This document shows, one piece after another, positions 61,846 through 64,000 of a DNA stretch of 64,000 nucleotides. The notes under the pieces are model-generated. The model worked only from the letters and a program-made list of their open reading frames with translations. It was not told the origin of the DNA and ran no database searches. The DNA comes from 2-02-FULL-47-50 sp964479045 (lineage in GTDB: Bacteria > Pseudomonadota > Gammaproteobacteria > Eutrophobiales > Eutrophobiaceae), in assembly GCA_964479045.1 (NCBI GenBank), contig CAYZJI010000004.1:1-64000 (forward strand). Direction: 5' to 3'. A program made the translations under genes and the position numbers. Position 1 is the first letter of the stretch, and each line of letters starts with the position of its first letter.

Positions 61846-63069
61846 ATGGTTGTTGGACTGACTGAAAATCCGGATCTGTTTCCCGTCAAAGGAATTCGGC
61901 TGGCGGCGTGTACTGCCGGAATATATAAAAAACCCCGTCCTGATCTTGTTCTTGTCGAATGTGCTACCGGGGCGAGTACTGCTGCTGTTTTTACCCGTAA
62001 TGTTTTTTGTGCTGCACCGGTACAGGTGGCACGTGAGCATCTTGCCAGACAGTCAGCAACTTCCTGTTTGCTGATTAATGCCGGTAATGCCAACGCCGGG
62101 ATGGGTCATGCCGGCCTGCAGGCGGCACAGGAAACTTGCGCACATCTCGCACAACTCAAGCAGGTTCCTGTGCAATCGGTATTGCCATTTTCTACGGGTG
62201 TTATCGGGGAACCATTACCTGTCAGCAAAATATGTGCTGCACTACCTGAGCTGATTAATCAGCTTGATGAAAACCATTGGGCAGCTGCAAGCCGGGCCAT
62301 CATGACTACGGACACTGTTCCAAAAGCAATATCCCGGCAAGGTGAAGTTGACGGGCATACTATTACCCTGACAGGAATGGCCAAGGGTTCAGGAATGATC
62401 CGACCCAATATGGCCACCATGCTGGCATTTATCACCACTGACGCCGCCATCAGTCAGAATATTTTGCAGCTGATGTTGAATCAGGCCGTCGGAAAATCAT
62501 TCAACCGGATCAGTGTAGATGGAGATACTTCTACAAATGATGCATGCGTAGTAATTGCCACTGGCAAGGCCGGTAATCCACTGATTGAAGACATTGAACA
62601 ACCGGCTGCACATCAGCTGGCCGTACTGCTGGAGGAAGTTTGCATGTATCTGGCGCAATCCATCATCAGGGATGGCGAGGGTGCAACCAAGTTTGTGACC
62701 CTGGATATTATAAATGGACGAAACATTAAAGAATGTGAGGAGGTGGCGGCGGCCATTGCTCACTCACCGCTGATCAAGACCGCTTTGTTCGCATCCGATC
62801 CCAATTGGGGCAGAATACTTGCTGCAATAGGACGGGCCGGTATAAATGATTTTGATATCCGCAGTATCGAAATTCATATCAATGATGTGTGTATCGTCAG
62901 AAATGGCGGTCGTGATCCTGACTATACTGAAGAACAGGGGCGGACCGTGTTTTCCAGGCCGGAAATTACCATTCGTGTTAATCTCAATCTCGGTGAATCA
63001 TCAGTGCGTTACTGGACCTGTGATTTCTCCTATGACTATGTTCGTATCAATGCGGAATACCGCACCTGA
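61846..63069 (+). CDS. argJ: Bifunctional glutamate N-acetyltransferase / N-acetylglutamate synthase
   Basis: A 407-residue enzyme of the arginine pathway that recycles the acetyl group from N-acetylornithine to glutamate. The self-cleavage site in KGSGMIRPNMATMLAFITTD near residue 182, with the nucleophilic threonine of MATML, INAGNANAGMG near 77 and SFNRISVDGDTSTNDAC near 219 are diagnostic. There is no ribosome site before ATG 61846, and TATAAT at 61832-61837 suggests that the transcript may be leaderless. Confidence 0.95.
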   Translation: MVVGLTENPDLFPVKGIRLAACTAGIYKKPRPDLVLVECATGASTAAVFTRNVFCAAPVQVAREHLARQSATSCLLINAGNANAGMGHAGLQAAQETCAHLAQLKQVPVQSVLPFSTGVIGEPLPVSKICAALPELINQLDENHWAAASRAIMTTDTVPKAISRQGEVDGHTITLTGMAKGSGMIRPNMATMLAFITTDAAISQNILQLMLNQAVGKSFNRISVDGDTSTNDACVVIATGKAGNPLIEDIEQPAAHQLAVLLEEVCMYLAQSIIRDGEGATKFVTLDIINGRNIKECEEVAAAIAHSPLIKTALFASDPNWGRILAAIGRAGINDFDIRSIEIHINDVCIVRNGGRDPDYTEEQGRTVFSRPEITIRVNLNLGESSVRYWTCDFSYDYVRINAEYRT

Positions 63070-63127
63070 AAAGGAATGAAACTGTGATCAACCATGCTGC
63101 CATGACTTACAGACTGCATTTCTGAGT

Positions 63128-64000
63128 ATGTTATCCGGACCTGTGCATATTGTTGCAGGGGTGATAACAAACGAGCGTGGAGAGGTCTTACTGGCGCAAC
63201 GTTTACCGGGAATGCATCAGGGTGGATTATGGGAATTTCCCGGGGGCAAGAAGGAATCCGGCGAAGCGGTTTACTATGCGCTTGCCAGGGAGTTGAAGGA
63301 AGAACTCAATATCGAAATCAGCCGCGCCAGACCGCTTATCAAGATTGATCACCATTATCCAGACAAGCATGTACAGCTGGATGTCTGGCAAATCGAGCAA
63401 TGGTCAGGCGAGCCATATGGCAGGGAGGGCCAGCCATTGCAATGGTGCGCGATTCATGATTTGACCCGTTTTGATTTTCCTGCAGCCAATCATGGTGTTG
63501 TCAGAGCATTGCAATTACCTTCATTGTACCTGATCAGTCCGGGACCGCAGGGATCGATAAAAGATTTTCTGGACAAAATCACACTCTGTCTCGAGGCCGG
63601 TGCCAGGATTATACAGTTACGCTGTCTTTCCGATGTGTATCTGCATCAGGCGGATATTATCAGGAAGGTCATTGACACGTGCAATGCGTACGAAGCCAGG
63701 GTATTGCTGAACGCAGCTCCCGCAACCGCACTGATGTTTAAGGCTCATGGCGTGCATCTGAACAGCGCACGGTTGTTGCAGTTAAATGATCGTCCCCTGG
63801 GAGCAGATTTACTTGTGGCTGCGTCCTGCCATAATCAGAACGAACTTGCGCATGCAGAACGGATCGGAGCTGATTTTGCAGTATTGTCGCCGGTGTTGTC
63901 CACGCCCAGTCATCCGGAAGCTGTACCTATGGGGTGGAAAAAATTTGCCGGTTTGCTTGAAACCACCAACATGCCGGTGTATGCACTTGGTGGCATGCAA
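63128..64000 (+). CDS. Nudix hydrolase-ThiE-like fusion (MutT-type), runs off right edge
   Basis: At least 291 residues, open at the window end. The N-terminal half is a MutT-type Nudix domain: VAGVITNERGEVLLAQR near residue 9 and the Nudix box GGKKESGEAVYYALARELKEE in outline (G-x5-E-x7-RE-x2-EE) near 46. The second half, from about residue 130 (LYLISPGPQG), resembles thiamine-phosphate synthase: GARIIQLRC near 158, HGVHLNSARL near 213, and DFAVLSPVLSTPSHP near 253. Such two-domain proteins occur in Pseudomonas. Probable role: 8-oxo-dGTP clean-up; the ThiE-like half may be inactive or regulatory. Confidence 0.88.
   Translation, partial: MLSGPVHIVAGVITNERGEVLLAQRLPGMHQGGLWEFPGGKKESGEAVYYALARELKEELNIEISRARPLIKIDHHYPDKHVQLDVWQIEQWSGEPYGREGQPLQWCAIHDLTRFDFPAANHGVVRALQLPSLYLISPGPQGSIKDFLDKITLCLEAGARIIQLRCLSDVYLHQADIIRKVIDTCNAYEARVLLNAAPATALMFKAHGVHLNSARLLQLNDRPLGADLLVAASCHNQNELAHAERIGADFAVLSPVLSTPSHPEAVPMGWKKFAGLLETTNMPVYALGGMQ

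Overview
The window is a contiguous piece of a gammaproteobacterial chromosome. The evidence is gene order and protein sequence: an mraZ-to-lpxC division and cell-wall cluster, queA-tgt-yajC-secD-secF, ibaG-murA-hisG-hisD-hisC, petABC-sspAB, lpoA-yraN-diaA-dolP beside rsmI and rnpB, a PdxB-type vitamin B6 pathway, DciA rather than DnaC, and meso-DAP-type MurE. I cannot name the genus. Core genes have moderate to high GC; positions of about 2.3-14.5 kb are visibly AT-rich and form an integrated island.

Layout. (1) 1-2006: left edge of an ethanolamine-use locus on the minus strand (ethanolamine permease, then eutB, cut by the window edge). (2) 2263-14609: a 12.3 kb integrative element in a tRNA-Leu(CAA) gene, bounded by a 57-bp direct repeat of the tRNA 3' half. 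It carries a tyrosine integrase, a DUF6499/DUF2285-like protein, an excisionase-like HTH protein, a Rep_trans-type replication initiator or relaxase, and an XRE regulator divergent from a small DUF4124 secreted protein. Its cargo looks defensive: an AbiEi/AbiEii-like pair, then, divergently, a DndB-like DGQHR protein, a 787-residue GHKL ATPase and, convergent with it, a DNA methyltransferase. The two cargo promoters hold striking operator-like arrays (four half-sites at 18-bp phase with exact dyad symmetry; four CAGCTG palindromes at exactly 22-bp phase). (3) 14553-14841: the intact tRNA-Leu, plus a broken 5' half of a second tRNA-Leu that contains an 86-bp insert. (4) 14890-28948: queA-tgt-yajC-secDF, pdxB-purN, mscL, a relic of an RND exporter, mlaC, ibaG, murA and hisGDC. 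(5) 28942-38258: a DegS-like protease, cytochrome bc1 (petABC), sspAB, and the minus-strand lpoA-yraN-diaA-dolP group, with rsmI divergent. (6) 38306-38675: RNase P RNA. (7) 38879-57528: the complete dcw cluster mraZ, rsmH, ftsL, ftsI, murE, murF, mraY, murD, ftsW, murG, murC, murB, ddlB, ftsQ, ftsA, ftsZ, then lpxC; a TTGACA/TATAGT promoter and three MraZ-box repeats lie at the head. (8) 57551-64000: dciA, an M23 peptidase, secA, argJ and the start of a Nudix-ThiE fusion gene.

How the genes work together. The core is almost all envelope biogenesis and division: precursor synthesis (MurA to MurF, Ddl, MraY, MurG), polymerisation (FtsW, FtsI, LpoA), divisome scaffold (FtsZ, FtsA, FtsQ, FtsL), lipid A commitment (LpxC) and export (SecA, SecDF, YajC). 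The island is the only clearly accessory region. Its unfamiliar gene set (DGQHR protein + GHKL ATPase + methyltransferase, beside an AbiE-like pair, each under an ordered operator array) is the best candidate for an undescribed anti-phage or epigenetic system. Function is inferred from domain content and context only.
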